This document shows positions 51,580-59,655 of a stretch of DNA of 59,655 bases, piece after piece. The stretch is from assembly GCF_004006535.1 (NCBI RefSeq), contig NZ_RLIH01000013.1, positions 1 through 59,655 of the forward strand, in the 5' to 3' direction. Source of the DNA: Anaerosphaera multitolerans (GTDB lineage Bacteria; Bacillota; Clostridia; Tissierellales; Peptoniphilaceae). Numbering within the stretch: position 1 is the stretch's first letter; each line of letters opens with the position of its first letter. The notes beneath the pieces are model-generated. The model had not been told where the DNA came from and did no database searches. It saw nothing but the letters and a program-made list of their open reading frames with translations. The translations under genes were made by a program, and so were the position numbers.

Positions 51580-52599
51580 TTACAATATGGAATTATTAAA
51601 GGTATTTTCAAGATTTTCTTCCAATTCATTTCCAAACTCATCCCAGTAGTCATTCCAATCTTCATCCCAGTTATCATTCCAATTTTCATTTGAACCATCT
51701 TTCCAATGTTTGTGTCCATGGCCATGACCAGTTCTATTTTCATAATTATAATCTTCATATTGTAAATAATTCTCTTGGTTCTTATTAATGGAAATTCCGC
51801 TCATAGAACTATTAATAGTCAGAGTATTGTCACCCTTTGCTACAGAATCTCTTTCAATAATCAACAGATTATCAGGGTCGTTTATATTTAATTTAACTGT
51901 ACTCATTGAAACATCTATAGCATTACTTCCTAAAAAGGTTACATTTGATCCATTTAAAGTTGACATTGAAGTTTTAAAATTAAAATTGGAAAGTTTTGAA
52001 TTATTGATTCTTCCAGTTGACATTGTAGTATTTATATTTGAATTTCCAATAGTCGAATTTTCAACTTCCATAACTGAAATTGAGGAATTTAAATTAAAAT
52101 CTCTAATATTTACATTATCCAACTTAATATAATTGACATTGGAATCAATATTAAACTTATCAATTTCATTCATTGGCGCCATTATAGTTATTTTATGTTC
52201 AGAGTTAGTAGAACTATTAATCATTTCTTTACTTAATTTTTTAAGATTAATTACTAGATTGCCATTTGTTTCTTCAACGGATATTTTGTTAGTACCATTA
52301 CTATTAGTAAGTGAAGATGTATAAACTTCCCATTCTTTGATATTTCTACCCAATAATTTTATTTCTACAGCATCTCCATTAATACTTATTGTATTAATAT
52401 TTGGATAATAATATTCATTTTTTTCTTCAATACCCGAATAGTGATTAGTTGAATTATATTGCTCTTGATTATTACGATCTCTAAATAATCTGAAATTTCT
52501 TGGTGATATTGAAGTATAAGCTCCGGAAAAATAGGAAATTGATGATATTAATATACCTGTTACTAAAAAAATAAGGGCTATTTTAGTGGATTTTTTCAT
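51580..52599 (-). CDS. DUF4097-like beta-helical envelope protein with a His-rich, Trp-repeat tail
   Basis: The 339-residue protein has an N-terminal membrane segment (about residues 5-25) and then a repetitive Asn/Ser/Ile beta-solenoid of the DUF4097 adhesin-like type (SSISVMEVENSTIGNSNINTTMSTG and so on). At the C-terminus comes GHGHGHKHW, then tryptophan every fourth residue (NENW-NDNW-DEDW-NDYW), then an acidic helix. The tail is unusual and could bind metal or a membrane surface. ATG at 52599 (MKKSTKIA) is chosen because AGGAGG lies 9 nt before it; an ATG adjacent to that site is too close. It sits directly after the DUF1700 gene. Confidence 0.7.
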   Translation of the reverse strand: MKKSTKIALIFLVTGILISSISYFSGAYTSISPRNFRLFRDRNNQEQYNSTNHYSGIEEKNEYYYPNINTISINGDAVEIKLLGRNIKEWEVYTSSLTNSNGTNKISVEETNGNLVINLKKLSKEMINSSTNSEHKITIMAPMNEIDKFNIDSNVNYIKLDNVNIRDFNLNSSISVMEVENSTIGNSNINTTMSTGRINNSKLSNFNFKTSMSTLNGSNVTFLGSNAIDVSMSTVKLNINDPDNLLIIERDSVAKGDNTLTINSSMSGISINKNQENYLQYEDYNYENRTGHGHGHKHWKDGSNENWNDNWDEDWNDYWDEFGNELEENLENTFNNSIL

Positions 52600-52600
52600 G

Positions 52601-53242
52601 TTACTCATCCTCCTTTTCATTGCCATCTTCAAACTTTATAGTGTCAAATTCGTCGGGATTGTAATTATTTTCATAAAAACCTTTATTTTCAATATCGTTC
52701 ATATTTTGAGGTTTTCTTTTATTTGCAATTAATCCGGCAATTTTATGAATTAGGTATCTAGTTCCATTAAAGAGGAGAATAATTGCTCCGATTGCAATAA
52801 AAATAGTCCCAAGGAAGAATATTGCTGAAAGTGGGGAATAGGTAATAAAGTGTGAAATACCGATGAATCCTCCTATAACACCAATAAATCCCGATACAAA
52901 TAAGAGGGATATAATAACAAATAAAGCAAAAATAACAGCTATGAAAGCAATTGCCAGAGGAAAGGTTATTGGAAGTGACAGTATTCCTAAAATTATTAGT
53001 AGAAGTCCATCACGATTTTTTCGCTTCTGTGGTGGTGTTTGTTCCCATCTATTAGCTTGTTGATTCATAAGTATTTCTCTAGCAATTTTAGAAGGATCAT
53101 ATCTATTTGGAATTTCATCTTCAATATCAAAACCCTGTTCTTCAAAAATCTCTTCATAATATTTTAGTACATCATCTCTTTCAGCAGGAGAGATACTCCT
53201 TAAACGATTATTAAGTTCACGCATAAATTCTCTTCTAGTCAT
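52601..53242 (-). CDS. DUF1700 (HAAS-domain) membrane protein
   Basis: The 213-residue protein opens with a HAAS domain, TRREFMRELNNRLRSISPAERDDVLKYYEEIFEEQG (residues about 2-40), and has three to four membrane segments (about 80-165) before a charged tail. HAAS/DUF1700 proteins almost always follow PadR regulators and cooperate with them in antimicrobial-peptide or envelope-stress circuits; the molecular role is unknown. It overlaps the padR gene by 8 nt and is followed at once by the DUF4097-like gene. Confidence 0.85.
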   Translation of the reverse strand: MTRREFMRELNNRLRSISPAERDDVLKYYEEIFEEQGFDIEDEIPNRYDPSKIAREILMNQQANRWEQTPPQKRKNRDGLLLIILGILSLPITFPLAIAFIAVIFALFVIISLLFVSGFIGVIGGFIGISHFITYSPLSAIFFLGTIFIAIGAIILLFNGTRYLIHKIAGLIANKRKPQNMNDIENKGFYENNYNPDEFDTIKFEDGNEKEDE

Positions 53243-53549
53243 TTAAATCCCCCCCAACGATTTCATCTATGCTTTCTTTATAATTAATCCAATTTTTAAT
53301 ATATTCTTTCAATTGTCTTTTGCCTTCAGGAGTTATTTGGTAATATCTTCTGTTTCTGCCCCCGTAGGGTTGATCATAAGTGGAAAGACAATTGTTTTTT
53401 TGTAATCTGCGCAGTACAGGATATAGAGTTGACTCTGATATGGATATAGACTCCATTAAATCTTGAGTAAGTTTGTATCCATAGGTGTCTTCCTTATTAA
53501 CAGTTGCTAGAACACACAAATCTAAGATTTGAGAACTTAATACAAACAT
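53235..53549 (-). CDS. PadR family transcriptional regulator
   Basis: The 104-residue PadR winged helix has SSQILDLCVLATVNKEDTYGYKLTQDLMESISISESTLYPVLRRLQKNNCL and the wing YGGRNRRYYQITPEGKRQL. Such short PadR proteins repress their own operon and are released by membrane-active compounds. ATG at 53549 is chosen over 53555 because GGAGG lies 6 nt before it. The promoter upstream holds a palindrome over the -10 region, fitting autorepression of the padR-DUF1700-DUF4097-pspC operon. Confidence 0.9.
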   Translation of the reverse strand: MFVLSSQILDLCVLATVNKEDTYGYKLTQDLMESISISESTLYPVLRRLQKNNCLSTYDQPYGGRNRRYYQITPEGKRQLKEYIKNWINYKESIDEIVGGDLND

Positions 53550-53572
53550 AGGCATCCTCCTTTCATATTTAT

Positions 53573-53601
53573 AGTATACGGCGTATAATATACTTGGTCA
53601 A
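53573..53601 (-). promoter_or_regulatory. Promoter and operator of the padR operon
   Basis: On the minus strand TTGACC (53596-53601), 17 bp and TATACT (53573-53578). A perfect dyad, TATAC-GGC-GTATA (53575-53587), overlaps the -10 box and spacer, and AGTATA/TATACT arms (53573, 53589) surround it. It is a likely PadR site. Confidence 0.7.
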
Positions 53602-53639
53602 CGAATATGGGAAAATTTAATAAATTTTTAATAAATAAA

Positions 53640-53659
53640 AAACCGCAAATTTGCGGTTT
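53640..53659 (-). terminator. Terminator of pyruvate carboxylase
   Basis: A 20-bp perfect palindrome with core CCGCAAATTTGCGG. On the minus strand it is followed by a T run and lies 15 nt after the stop codon. Confidence 0.8.
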
Positions 53660-53673
53660 GCGGTTTGTAGTTT

Positions 53674-56600
53674 TTATTTTAATGTTGCTATTAATTCGCC
53701 ACTTTTAACCATATCATTTACTTTAACAAGAATTTCATTAATAATTCCATCATGGTTAGCTACAATGTTACTCTCCATTTTCATGGCTTCAATAACCATT
53801 ATAGGGTCTCCGGCTTTTATTTCTTGACCTTCCTCAACATTTATACTAACAACTTTACCCGGTATTGAAGAGCCGATTTGACTTTCATTGTCAGGGTCTG
53901 CAAAGTCAACACTTGTTTTTTTAAGAGGAGTAACTGTGGCATTTTTATCCTCAATCTTTACAGTCCTTCTATTTCCGTTAATGTCAAAGGTTAAATTTCG
54001 GTAACCTTCCTTATCTCTTTTACCTATTTCCACTAAAGTGACAATTAAATTTTTACCGGTATCTATAGGTATTTCAGCTGTTTCATTTTCCATAAGTCCG
54101 TGGAAGAAAACATGTGAAGGCATCATCCACAAGGACCCGTTTTTCTGAGTATTTACTATATAATCTTCAAATACTTTAGGGTAAAGAGAATAGCTTATTA
54201 AATCCTCCTGACTTGGATTTATATTGTACTTGCTTTCTAAATAGTTTTTGTCTGCTTCATAATCCTCGTCTTCAAGTAAAAGTCCTGCACGAACAGTAAT
54301 AGGATCCTCGCCCTTTAGAATCATTTTTTGCAGGTCTTTAGGGAATCCTCCCAAAGGTTGGCCCATCATTCCTTTAAAATAACTTTTTACTGAATCGGGG
54401 TAGTCTAAATTGCTTCCCTTTTCAAGTATATTATCAGGAGTAAGTCCGTTTTGAACCATAAATATTGCAAAGTCTCCCACCATTTTAGAGGATGGAGTTA
54501 CTTTTATAATATCTCCTACCATTTCATTTACAGAACTAAACATCTCCTTAACTTCTTTAAATTTATATCCAAGTCCGAAACTCTCTACTTGAGGTTTTAA
54601 ATTTGAGTATTGACCTCCGGGGATTTCATATTTATATATTTCAGTTGATCCCGATTTAAGGTCTGACTCAAAATTAGCGTAGACTTCTCTTACACTGTCC
54701 CAATATTTTGATATATCTTCAATTTTATCTAAATTTAATTCCGTATCTCGCTGAGTATTTTGTAGTGCTGCTACAACGGAATTTAGGGCAGGTTGGCTAG
54801 TAAGCCCACTCATTGAGTTAATAGCTAAATCAGCAATGTCAACACCAACTTCAGTGGCCATTAAAACAGTTGCAACACCGTTTCCTGTAGTATCATGAGT
54901 GTGTAGGTGTATAGGTATGGAGATTTCATTTTTAAGAGTCTTAATTAGTTTTCTTGCAGCGTAGGGTTTTAATAAGCCTGACATATCTTTAATTCCCAAT
55001 ATGTGACAACCTGATTTTTCAATTTCTTTTGCTAAGTCCACATAGTATTTTAAATTGTACTTATCTCTTTTCTCATCAAGTATGTCTCCTGTGTAGCACA
55101 TAGTACCTTCTGCTATTTTTCCGTTTTCCAAAACTTGATCAATGGATAGTCTCATATTTTCCATCCAGTTTAGGGAATCAAAAATCCTAAAGATGTCTAT
55201 CCCATCTTCTGCGGATTTTTTAATAAATTTTTTTACTACATTGTCGGGATAGTTAGTATATCCAACTGTATTATTTCCGCGAATTAACATTTGCATTAAT
55301 ATATTTGGCATTAATTCCCTTAGCATCTTAAGTCTTTCCCAAGGGTCTTCCTGTAGAAACCTATAGGCAACGTCAAAGGTAGCGCCGCCCCACATTTCGA
55401 CAGAGAACAATTCCTTCATGTTATTATTTGTAGCCTGGGCAATTTTAATTAAGTCAATGGTTCTAACTCTTGTAGCCATAAGTGATTGATGAGCATCACG
55501 CATAGTTGTATCTGTAATTAAGAGTCTTTTTTGATTTAAAATCCATTCAGACAGTCCCTTTGCTCCAAGTTCATCAAAAATTTGTTTGCTACCCCTATAG
55601 TCTTTAATATTGTCAATTGAAGGTAGTATAGGGGTATTAAATAATTTTTCCTTCTTTGAAGGATTGTTTACTACTATTTCTCCAATATATGACATAAGTC
55701 TAAGTTCAGCATCAGGTTTAGTTTTAAATTGGAACAGGGAAGGGTTTTTGGAAATAAAACCTGTATCGCAAGTTCCATTTCTAAATTCTTTGGAGTTCAA
55801 TACGTTTAAAAGAAAAGAAGAGTTGGTTTTCACACCTGTTACCTTCGTTTCACGTATAGCTCTAAAGGCTTTACTAATAGTATCTTCCCAAGTTCTAGCA
55901 TGAGATATAACCTTAACTAGAAGTGAATCATAGTATGGAGTTATAATAGCACCAGTATAGGCATTTCCACCGTCTAATCTAACTCCGAAACCTGAACTGG
56001 ATCTGTAGTGAGTTATTTGTCCTGTATCAGGAGCAAAATCATGAAGGGGATCCTCTGTAGTAATTCTACACTGTATTGAATAGCCGTTAAGCTTAATGGA
56101 ATCCTGATTAGGAATATTAATTTCAGGACTGTTAAGAGGGTATCCCTCAGCTATATAAATCATAGATTGAATTAAATCTATTCCGGTAACCATTTCCGTA
56201 ATTGTATGTTCAACTTGAATTCTTGAGTTTACTTCAATAAAATAATGATTATTGTTTTTATCCACAAGAAATTCAACAGTACCTGCACTTAAATAATTTA
56301 AAGACTTTGCAATTTTCAATGCATCATCCAGTATATTTTTTCTGGTTTTTTCGTCTATTGAAAAGGCTGGAGTATACTCTATAACCTTCTGATGTCTTCT
56401 TTGAATGGAGCAATCCCTTTCAAATAGATGAACTACGTTGCCGTACTTGTCGCCTAAAATTTGAACTTCAATGTGTTTTGGATTTTCCAAATATTTCTCT
56501 ATAAACATTGAATCATTGCCAAAGGCTTTAGAAGCTTCCATTTTTGCAGATCTAAAATTTGGTATAAGTTCATCTTCGGATTTGACAATTCTCATACCTC

Positions 56601-57114
56601 TTCCACCGCCACCTGCTGCTGCTTTTAACATTACAGGATAACCTGCTTCCTTAGCATATCGTAAAGCTTCTTTTTCAGATTTAATAGCCTTGTCTGTGCC
56701 GGGAATTACTTTTACTCCTGCGTTTTTAGCAGCTTTTTTAGATTCGATTTTATCTCCCAATGAAGCCATTACCTCAGGTTGAGGACCAATAAACACTATT
56801 CCCGCTTCTTCACATTTTTTAGCAAACTCCGCATTTTCAGCTAGAAAACCGTATCCAGGATGAATGGCATCGACATTTTTATTAATAGCTAAATTAATTA
56901 TTTCGTCAATGTCTAAATAAGCATCCAATGGAGACTTTCCTTTACCTATTAAATAGGATTCATCAGCTTTTGTCCTAAAAAGGGAAAGAGAATCTTCAAC
57001 TGAATATATGGCAACGCTTCTAATTCCCAATTCTCTACAAGCTCTGAATATTCTAATTGCAATTTCTCCCCGATTTGCAACTAATACTTTTTTGAATTTT
57101 TTAATATTGTACAT
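53674..57114 (-). CDS. pycA: Pyruvate carboxylase
   Basis: The single-chain biotin enzyme of about 1146 residues makes oxaloacetate from pyruvate and bicarbonate with ATP. Domains in order: biotin carboxylase (about 1-450, KAAAGGGGRGMRIV for ATP and EVNSRIQVEHTITE), carboxyltransferase (about 530-800, TTMRDAHQSLMATRVR; metal and pyruvate site HLHTHDTTGNG), the PycB conserved domain, and the C-terminal biotinyl domain with the biotin lysine in VIEAMKMESN (about 1110). Usual length for Gram-positive Pyc. ATG at 57114 is preferred over the TTG at 57120 because GAGGAG precedes it. It supplies oxaloacetate for biosynthesis in the absence of a full citric acid cycle. Confidence 0.96.
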   Translation of the reverse strand: MYNIKKFKKVLVANRGEIAIRIFRACRELGIRSVAIYSVEDSLSLFRTKADESYLIGKGKSPLDAYLDIDEIINLAINKNVDAIHPGYGFLAENAEFAKKCEEAGIVFIGPQPEVMASLGDKIESKKAAKNAGVKVIPGTDKAIKSEKEALRYAKEAGYPVMLKAAAGGGGRGMRIVKSEDELIPNFRSAKMEASKAFGNDSMFIEKYLENPKHIEVQILGDKYGNVVHLFERDCSIQRRHQKVIEYTPAFSIDEKTRKNILDDALKIAKSLNYLSAGTVEFLVDKNNNHYFIEVNSRIQVEHTITEMVTGIDLIQSMIYIAEGYPLNSPEINIPNQDSIKLNGYSIQCRITTEDPLHDFAPDTGQITHYRSSSGFGVRLDGGNAYTGAIITPYYDSLLVKVISHARTWEDTISKAFRAIRETKVTGVKTNSSFLLNVLNSKEFRNGTCDTGFISKNPSLFQFKTKPDAELRLMSYIGEIVVNNPSKKEKLFNTPILPSIDNIKDYRGSKQIFDELGAKGLSEWILNQKRLLITDTTMRDAHQSLMATRVRTIDLIKIAQATNNNMKELFSVEMWGGATFDVAYRFLQEDPWERLKMLRELMPNILMQMLIRGNNTVGYTNYPDNVVKKFIKKSAEDGIDIFRIFDSLNWMENMRLSIDQVLENGKIAEGTMCYTGDILDEKRDKYNLKYYVDLAKEIEKSGCHILGIKDMSGLLKPYAARKLIKTLKNEISIPIHLHTHDTTGNGVATVLMATEVGVDIADLAINSMSGLTSQPALNSVVAALQNTQRDTELNLDKIEDISKYWDSVREVYANFESDLKSGSTEIYKYEIPGGQYSNLKPQVESFGLGYKFKEVKEMFSSVNEMVGDIIKVTPSSKMVGDFAIFMVQNGLTPDNILEKGSNLDYPDSVKSYFKGMMGQPLGGFPKDLQKMILKGEDPITVRAGLLLEDEDYEADKNYLESKYNINPSQEDLISYSLYPKVFEDYIVNTQKNGSLWMMPSHVFFHGLMENETAEIPIDTGKNLIVTLVEIGKRDKEGYRNLTFDINGNRRTVKIEDKNATVTPLKKTSVDFADPDNESQIGSSIPGKVVSINVEEGQEIKAGDPIMVIEAMKMESNIVANHDGIINEILVKVNDMVKSGELIATLK

Positions 57115-57261
57115 CTTCAATCTCCTCTTTTTTGCTTTAAATTTTATCTATTATACAACAATGAAATTAAAAAGTATAGTCTAATTAATATATAAGTATA
57201 TATAAAAAACTATACATAAAATCTATATTAATGTTATGATTTATAAATATAAAAATATGGA

Positions 57262-57290
57262 TTGACAAAATAAAAGAGATATGCTATTTT
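57262..57290 (+). promoter_or_regulatory. Promoter of the trpB2 T-box leader
   Basis: TTGACA (57262-57267), 17 bp and TATTTT (57285-57290). The start would be near 57297, directly before stem I of the T-box. Confidence 0.65.
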
Positions 57291-57297
57291 ATTATAA

Positions 57298-57560
57298 ACT
57301 GTTGAGAGGGAAGTAAAAATAAGTTAAACTTTAAAGAGAGTGAACGATGGTGAGAGTTTCATAAGAAATGACTTATTAAATGGACCCTTGAGGGCTTTGG
57401 GGAAGATAGTATCCAAAGACGGTTTCTCCCGTAATAGAGATAGGATGTTGTTGCATTCGAAGAGTGGATAGTATTTTAAAATAAACTATCAATCAAGGTG
57501 GCACCGCAAAATATATATTTTGTCCTTGAAAAACCGTAGGTTTTTTCAAGGGCTTTTTTA
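57298..57560 (+). promoter_or_regulatory. Tryptophan T-box leader with terminator
   Basis: The leader shows the T-box order: stem I with GGTGAGAG and a specifier position reading TGG (57381-57383, followed by A), the conserved AAGGTGGCACCGC (57495-57507) whose TGGC can pair with the GCCA end of uncharged tRNA-Trp, and a rho-independent terminator (57524-57552, CCTTGAAAAACC/GGTTTTTTCAAGG plus T run). Uncharged tRNA-Trp would favour the antiterminator and switch on the downstream trpB2-type gene. The TGG assignment is made by eye from spacing; a covariance model would confirm it. Confidence 0.85.
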
Positions 57561-57612
57561 TTTTACATACTCTACTCTTATTGAAGGCTATTAAAAATAG
57601 GAGGATATAAAA

Positions 57613-58971
57613 ATGACAAAAGTACCGTATAAAATTAATTTATCAGAGGAAGAAATACCAAAATATTATTACAATTTAAGAGCGGATATGATAGAAAAGC
57701 CTGAGCCTCTATTAAATCCGGCTACTAGAGAGGAAATGACCAAATCTGAACTTGAAAAAGTTTTTTGTTCTGAATTGGTAGATCAGGAATTAGATAATTC
57801 AAATAAATTTATCCCCATCCCGGAAGAAATAAGAGAGCTATATAAAATTTACAGGCCTTCACCAATGATTAGAGCCTATAATTTAGAAAAGAAATTGGAA
57901 ACACCGGCAAAAATTTATTATAAATTTGAAGGAAACAATACTTCAGGCAGCCATAAATTAAATTCTGCAATAGCTCAAATATATTATGCAAAAAAGCAGG
58001 GATTGAAAAAAGTCACAACGGAAACCGGAGCTGGTCAGTGGGGTACTGCATTGGCAATAGCCTGTAGTTTATTTGATATGGAATTAGAAGTATTTATGGT
58101 TAAGTCATCTTATGAGCAAAAGCCATTTAGAAAGAATATTATGAAAGTATTTGGCGGTAATGTTACTCCAAGCCCAAGTGATACTACAAAAGTGGGAAGA
58201 GAAATATTAAAAATAAATCCAAATACCAGCGGTTCATTAGGATGCGCAATTTCAGAAGCTGTAGAAGTGGCATCTATGGATCCAAATTCAAGATACGTAC
58301 TTGGTTCTGTGCTGAATCAAGTAGTGCTTCATCAATCTATAATAGGTTTGGAATCTAAAATCGCTTTGGAAAAATATGGCGAATATCCCGACATAGTAAT
58401 TGGATGTGCAGGGGGAGGTTCTAACTTAGGAGGTCTTATGGCTCCTTTTGTAGGTGAAAATATTAAGGGAGGTAGGAGTTCTAGAATTATAGCTGTGGAA
58501 CCTTCTTCATGTCCATCACTTACAAGGGGAAAGTATATTTATGATTACTGTGATACAGGCAAAATAACTCCTTTGGCAAAAATGTATACTTTGGGTAGCG
58601 GATTTATACCTGCTGCAAATCATTCCGGAGGATTGAGATATCATGGAATGAGTCCGATAATTTCTAAACTATACCATGATGGATATATGGAAGCCAAGTC
58701 CTATACACAATCGTCGGTTTTTGAAGCGGCAATTTTATTTGCCAAGTCGGAGACTATTCTTCCGGCTCCGGAATCAGCCCATGCAATTAAAGCTGCTATT
58801 GATGAAGCTTTAAAGTGCAAAGAAAGCAAAGAGGAAAAAACAATTTTATTCGGACTGACCGGAACAGGTTATTTTGACATGTTGGCCTATGAATCCTATT
58901 TAGAAGGTACTATGATTGATCATGTACCCACAGATGAAGAGTTGAATTTAGCCAACTTATCTGAAATTTGA
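57613..58971 (+). CDS. trpB: Tryptophan synthase beta chain, TrpB2 type
   Basis: The 452-residue PLP enzyme has the TrpB2 layout (COG1350) rather than the classical TrpB1: an extended N-terminus ending in FIPIPEEIRELYKIYRPSPMIRAYNLEKKL, the PLP lysine K115 in SGSHKLNSA, TETGAGQWGTALA, GCAGGGSNLGG (phosphate cup) and GLTGTGYFDM. It joins indole and serine to tryptophan. No trpA or other trp genes are visible, so indole would come from outside or from other routes. Expression is controlled by the tryptophan T-box directly upstream. ATG follows AATAGGAGGAT. Confidence 0.92.
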   Translation: MTKVPYKINLSEEEIPKYYYNLRADMIEKPEPLLNPATREEMTKSELEKVFCSELVDQELDNSNKFIPIPEEIRELYKIYRPSPMIRAYNLEKKLETPAKIYYKFEGNNTSGSHKLNSAIAQIYYAKKQGLKKVTTETGAGQWGTALAIACSLFDMELEVFMVKSSYEQKPFRKNIMKVFGGNVTPSPSDTTKVGREILKINPNTSGSLGCAISEAVEVASMDPNSRYVLGSVLNQVVLHQSIIGLESKIALEKYGEYPDIVIGCAGGGSNLGGLMAPFVGENIKGGRSSRIIAVEPSSCPSLTRGKYIYDYCDTGKITPLAKMYTLGSGFIPAANHSGGLRYHGMSPIISKLYHDGYMEAKSYTQSSVFEAAILFAKSETILPAPESAHAIKAAIDEALKCKESKEEKTILFGLTGTGYFDMLAYESYLEGTMIDHVPTDEELNLANLSEI

Positions 58972-59051
58972 ATATAGAGTTTACTTTTAATACAAAAGAG
59001 GTAATAATAGAAGTAGGTAATGCTTAATTTTTATTCATTAGGGGGAAAAAA

Positions 59052-59306
59052 ATGAACGAAGCAACTCTATTATCAAAGGGATATAGAAAATATGAGGGAG
59101 AAAATATTGATGTATATTTCAATATAGATATATGTCAACACTCAGGAAACTGCGTTAGAGGAGATAACGAAGTTTTCGACACGGAAAGAAAGCCTTGGAT
59201 TATTCCGCTGAAAGATCACTTTCAACAAATTCAAGATGTAATTAACACTTGTCCATCAGGAGCTCTTAAATATAAATTAAAGGACTCAGATGAAATTTTG
59301 CCTTAA
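59052..59306 (+). CDS. YjdI-like [4Fe-4S] mono-cluster protein
   Basis: The 84-residue protein matches the COG3592/Fer4_19 divergent mono-cluster ferredoxins: KYEGENIDVYFNIDICQHSGNCVRGDNEVFD, then VINTCPSGALKYKL, giving cysteines at DICQ, GNCV and NTCPSGA. Function is unknown; YjdI and a small YjdJ-type acetyltransferase are neighbours in several bacteria, and the same order is seen here. ATG follows TAGGGGGAA. The next gene starts 11 nt after its stop. Confidence 0.88.
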   Translation: MNEATLLSKGYRKYEGENIDVYFNIDICQHSGNCVRGDNEVFDTERKPWIIPLKDHFQQIQDVINTCPSGALKYKLKDSDEILP

Positions 59307-59317
59307 GGAGGGAAATA

Positions 59318-59614
59318 ATGAGTGAAGTAGTATATAAGTTTGAAGAGGGTAAAGACCATAATCGTTTTGCTGCATATGTAGATGCAGTTGAAGCTGGAGA
59401 AGTAACTTACTCTTCTGCAGGAGATAATATTCTTATAATTGATCACACATATGTTGATGAGAATTATAGAGGAATGGATATAGCTGTTCAATTAGTTAAG
59501 CACGTTGTTGACTTAGCTATTGAAGATAATAAAAAAATTATTCCGCTTTGTCCTTTCGCAAGGAGAGAATTTAACAATAAACCTGAATATCAAAAAATAG
59601 AATACAAAGGTTAG
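59318..59614 (+). CDS. Small GNAT acetyltransferase (YjdJ-like)
   Basis: The 98-residue protein is a minimal acetyltransferase: an N-terminal beta-strand pair (NRFAAYVDAVEAGEVTYSSAGDNILIIDHTYVDENYRGMDIAVQLVKHVVDLAIEDN) containing the pyrophosphate loop YRGMDIA, and the C-terminal IIPLCPFARREF motif. Members of this NATD1/YjdJ group have no known substrate. Its pairing with the YjdI-like gene 11 nt upstream is conserved in other bacteria and argues for a shared function. It is a second, distant relative of the acetyltransferase at 24702-25028. Confidence 0.85.
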   Translation: MSEVVYKFEEGKDHNRFAAYVDAVEAGEVTYSSAGDNILIIDHTYVDENYRGMDIAVQLVKHVVDLAIEDNKKIIPLCPFARREFNNKPEYQKIEYKG

Positions 59615-59655
59615 TTATAAATAGTAATAACAAAAAAGATATCAGCTGATGATAT
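59615..59655 (+). other. Start of a hairpin cut off by the window edge
   Basis: GATATCAGCTGATGATAT begins an inverted repeat 25 nt after the last gene. It may be the terminator, but the right side is outside the window. Confidence 0.35.

Noticed and set aside
51552-51758. Met-rich 68-codon minus-strand frame
   Set aside because: It is an alternative frame of the repetitive Trp tail of the DUF4097-like gene; its repeats mirror that codon pattern.
1-59655. CRISPR arrays, prophage, rRNA or tRNA genes
   Set aside because: No spaced direct repeats, phage genes, or recognisable rRNA or tRNA sequences were found on reading both strands.

Overview
The window is AT-rich chromosomal DNA of a low-GC, anaerobic, amino-acid-fermenting Firmicute, most likely a Clostridia/Tissierellia-type organism such as a Peptoniphilaceae relative. 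This is inferred from gene content and is not proven. Supporting signs are consensus sigma-A promoters, strong AGGAGG ribosome sites, a T-box leader, an oxygen-sensitive indolepyruvate:ferredoxin oxidoreductase, a hybrid cluster protein, several M20 amidohydrolase/permease pairs and an S-layer-homology surface protein. No rRNA, tRNA, CRISPR array or prophage was seen; the only mobile element is one IS200-type insertion.

Layout. 1-5.7 kb: end of an SLH surface protein, an M15-type cell-wall peptidase, about 1 kb of very AT-rich non-coding DNA, a DUF2200 gene, cyclopropane fatty acid synthase and the IS200 element. 5.7-10.6 kb: an M20 hydrolase divergent from a YfcC-type permease, and a MATE pump divergent from a MerR regulator. 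10.6-13.8 kb: a nitrosative/redox-stress module (Crp/Fnr regulator, hybrid cluster protein fused to DUF1858, hemerythrin). 13.8-16.7 kb: housekeeping singletons (nitrilase-family amidase, GyrI-like protein, stalk-domain protein, pirin). 16.9-24.7 kb: a DeoR-headed operon with a frameshifted NhaC-type transporter, MtnK-like kinase, divergent MtnA-like isomerase, 2-hydroxyacid dehydrogenase, FGGY kinase and class II aldolase. This looks like a salvage route for a methylthioribose- or 5-deoxyribose-like sugar.

24.7-35.6 kb: small acetyltransferase, lipid kinase, Na/Pi-PhoU transporter, DegV, a DUF2238-like membrane protein, two HisC-like aminotransferases, the TrkA-TrkH potassium uptake pair and a LysE exporter. 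35.7-41.6 kb: a tight five-gene core (paaK, iorA, iorB, ACT protein, paaK) plus a second ACT protein, behind a perfect consensus promoter; it should oxidise aryl-pyruvates to aryl-acetyl-CoA. 41.6-45.4 kb: an unrecognised permease followed by two near-identical M20 hydrolases (a tandem duplication). 45.9-53.6 kb: FtsH, a zinc-ribbon protein, a TetR regulator, a CGGC protein, an alpha/beta hydrolase, an M19 dipeptidase, and a PadR-DUF1700-DUF4097-PspC envelope-stress-like operon. 53.7-59.6 kb: pyruvate carboxylase, then a tryptophan T-box controlling a TrpB2-type tryptophan synthase beta chain, a YjdI-like Fe-S protein and a small acetyltransferase.

Themes. Several modules fit a peptide/amino-acid lifestyle: M20 and M19 hydrolases with permeases, HisC-like transaminases, indolepyruvate oxidoreductase with CoA ligases, and Trp-sensing TrpB2. 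Many genes have readable control sites: a MerR operator in a 19-bp spacer, an HcpR-like palindrome, palindromes inside the tetR and padR promoters, and paired operators at the DeoR target promoter. The most interesting candidates for new biology are the MtnK/MtnA-like salvage operon with altered isomerase motifs, the HCP-DUF1858 plus hemerythrin arrangement, and the PadR operon whose DUF4097-like protein ends in a His-rich, Trp-every-four-residues tail.
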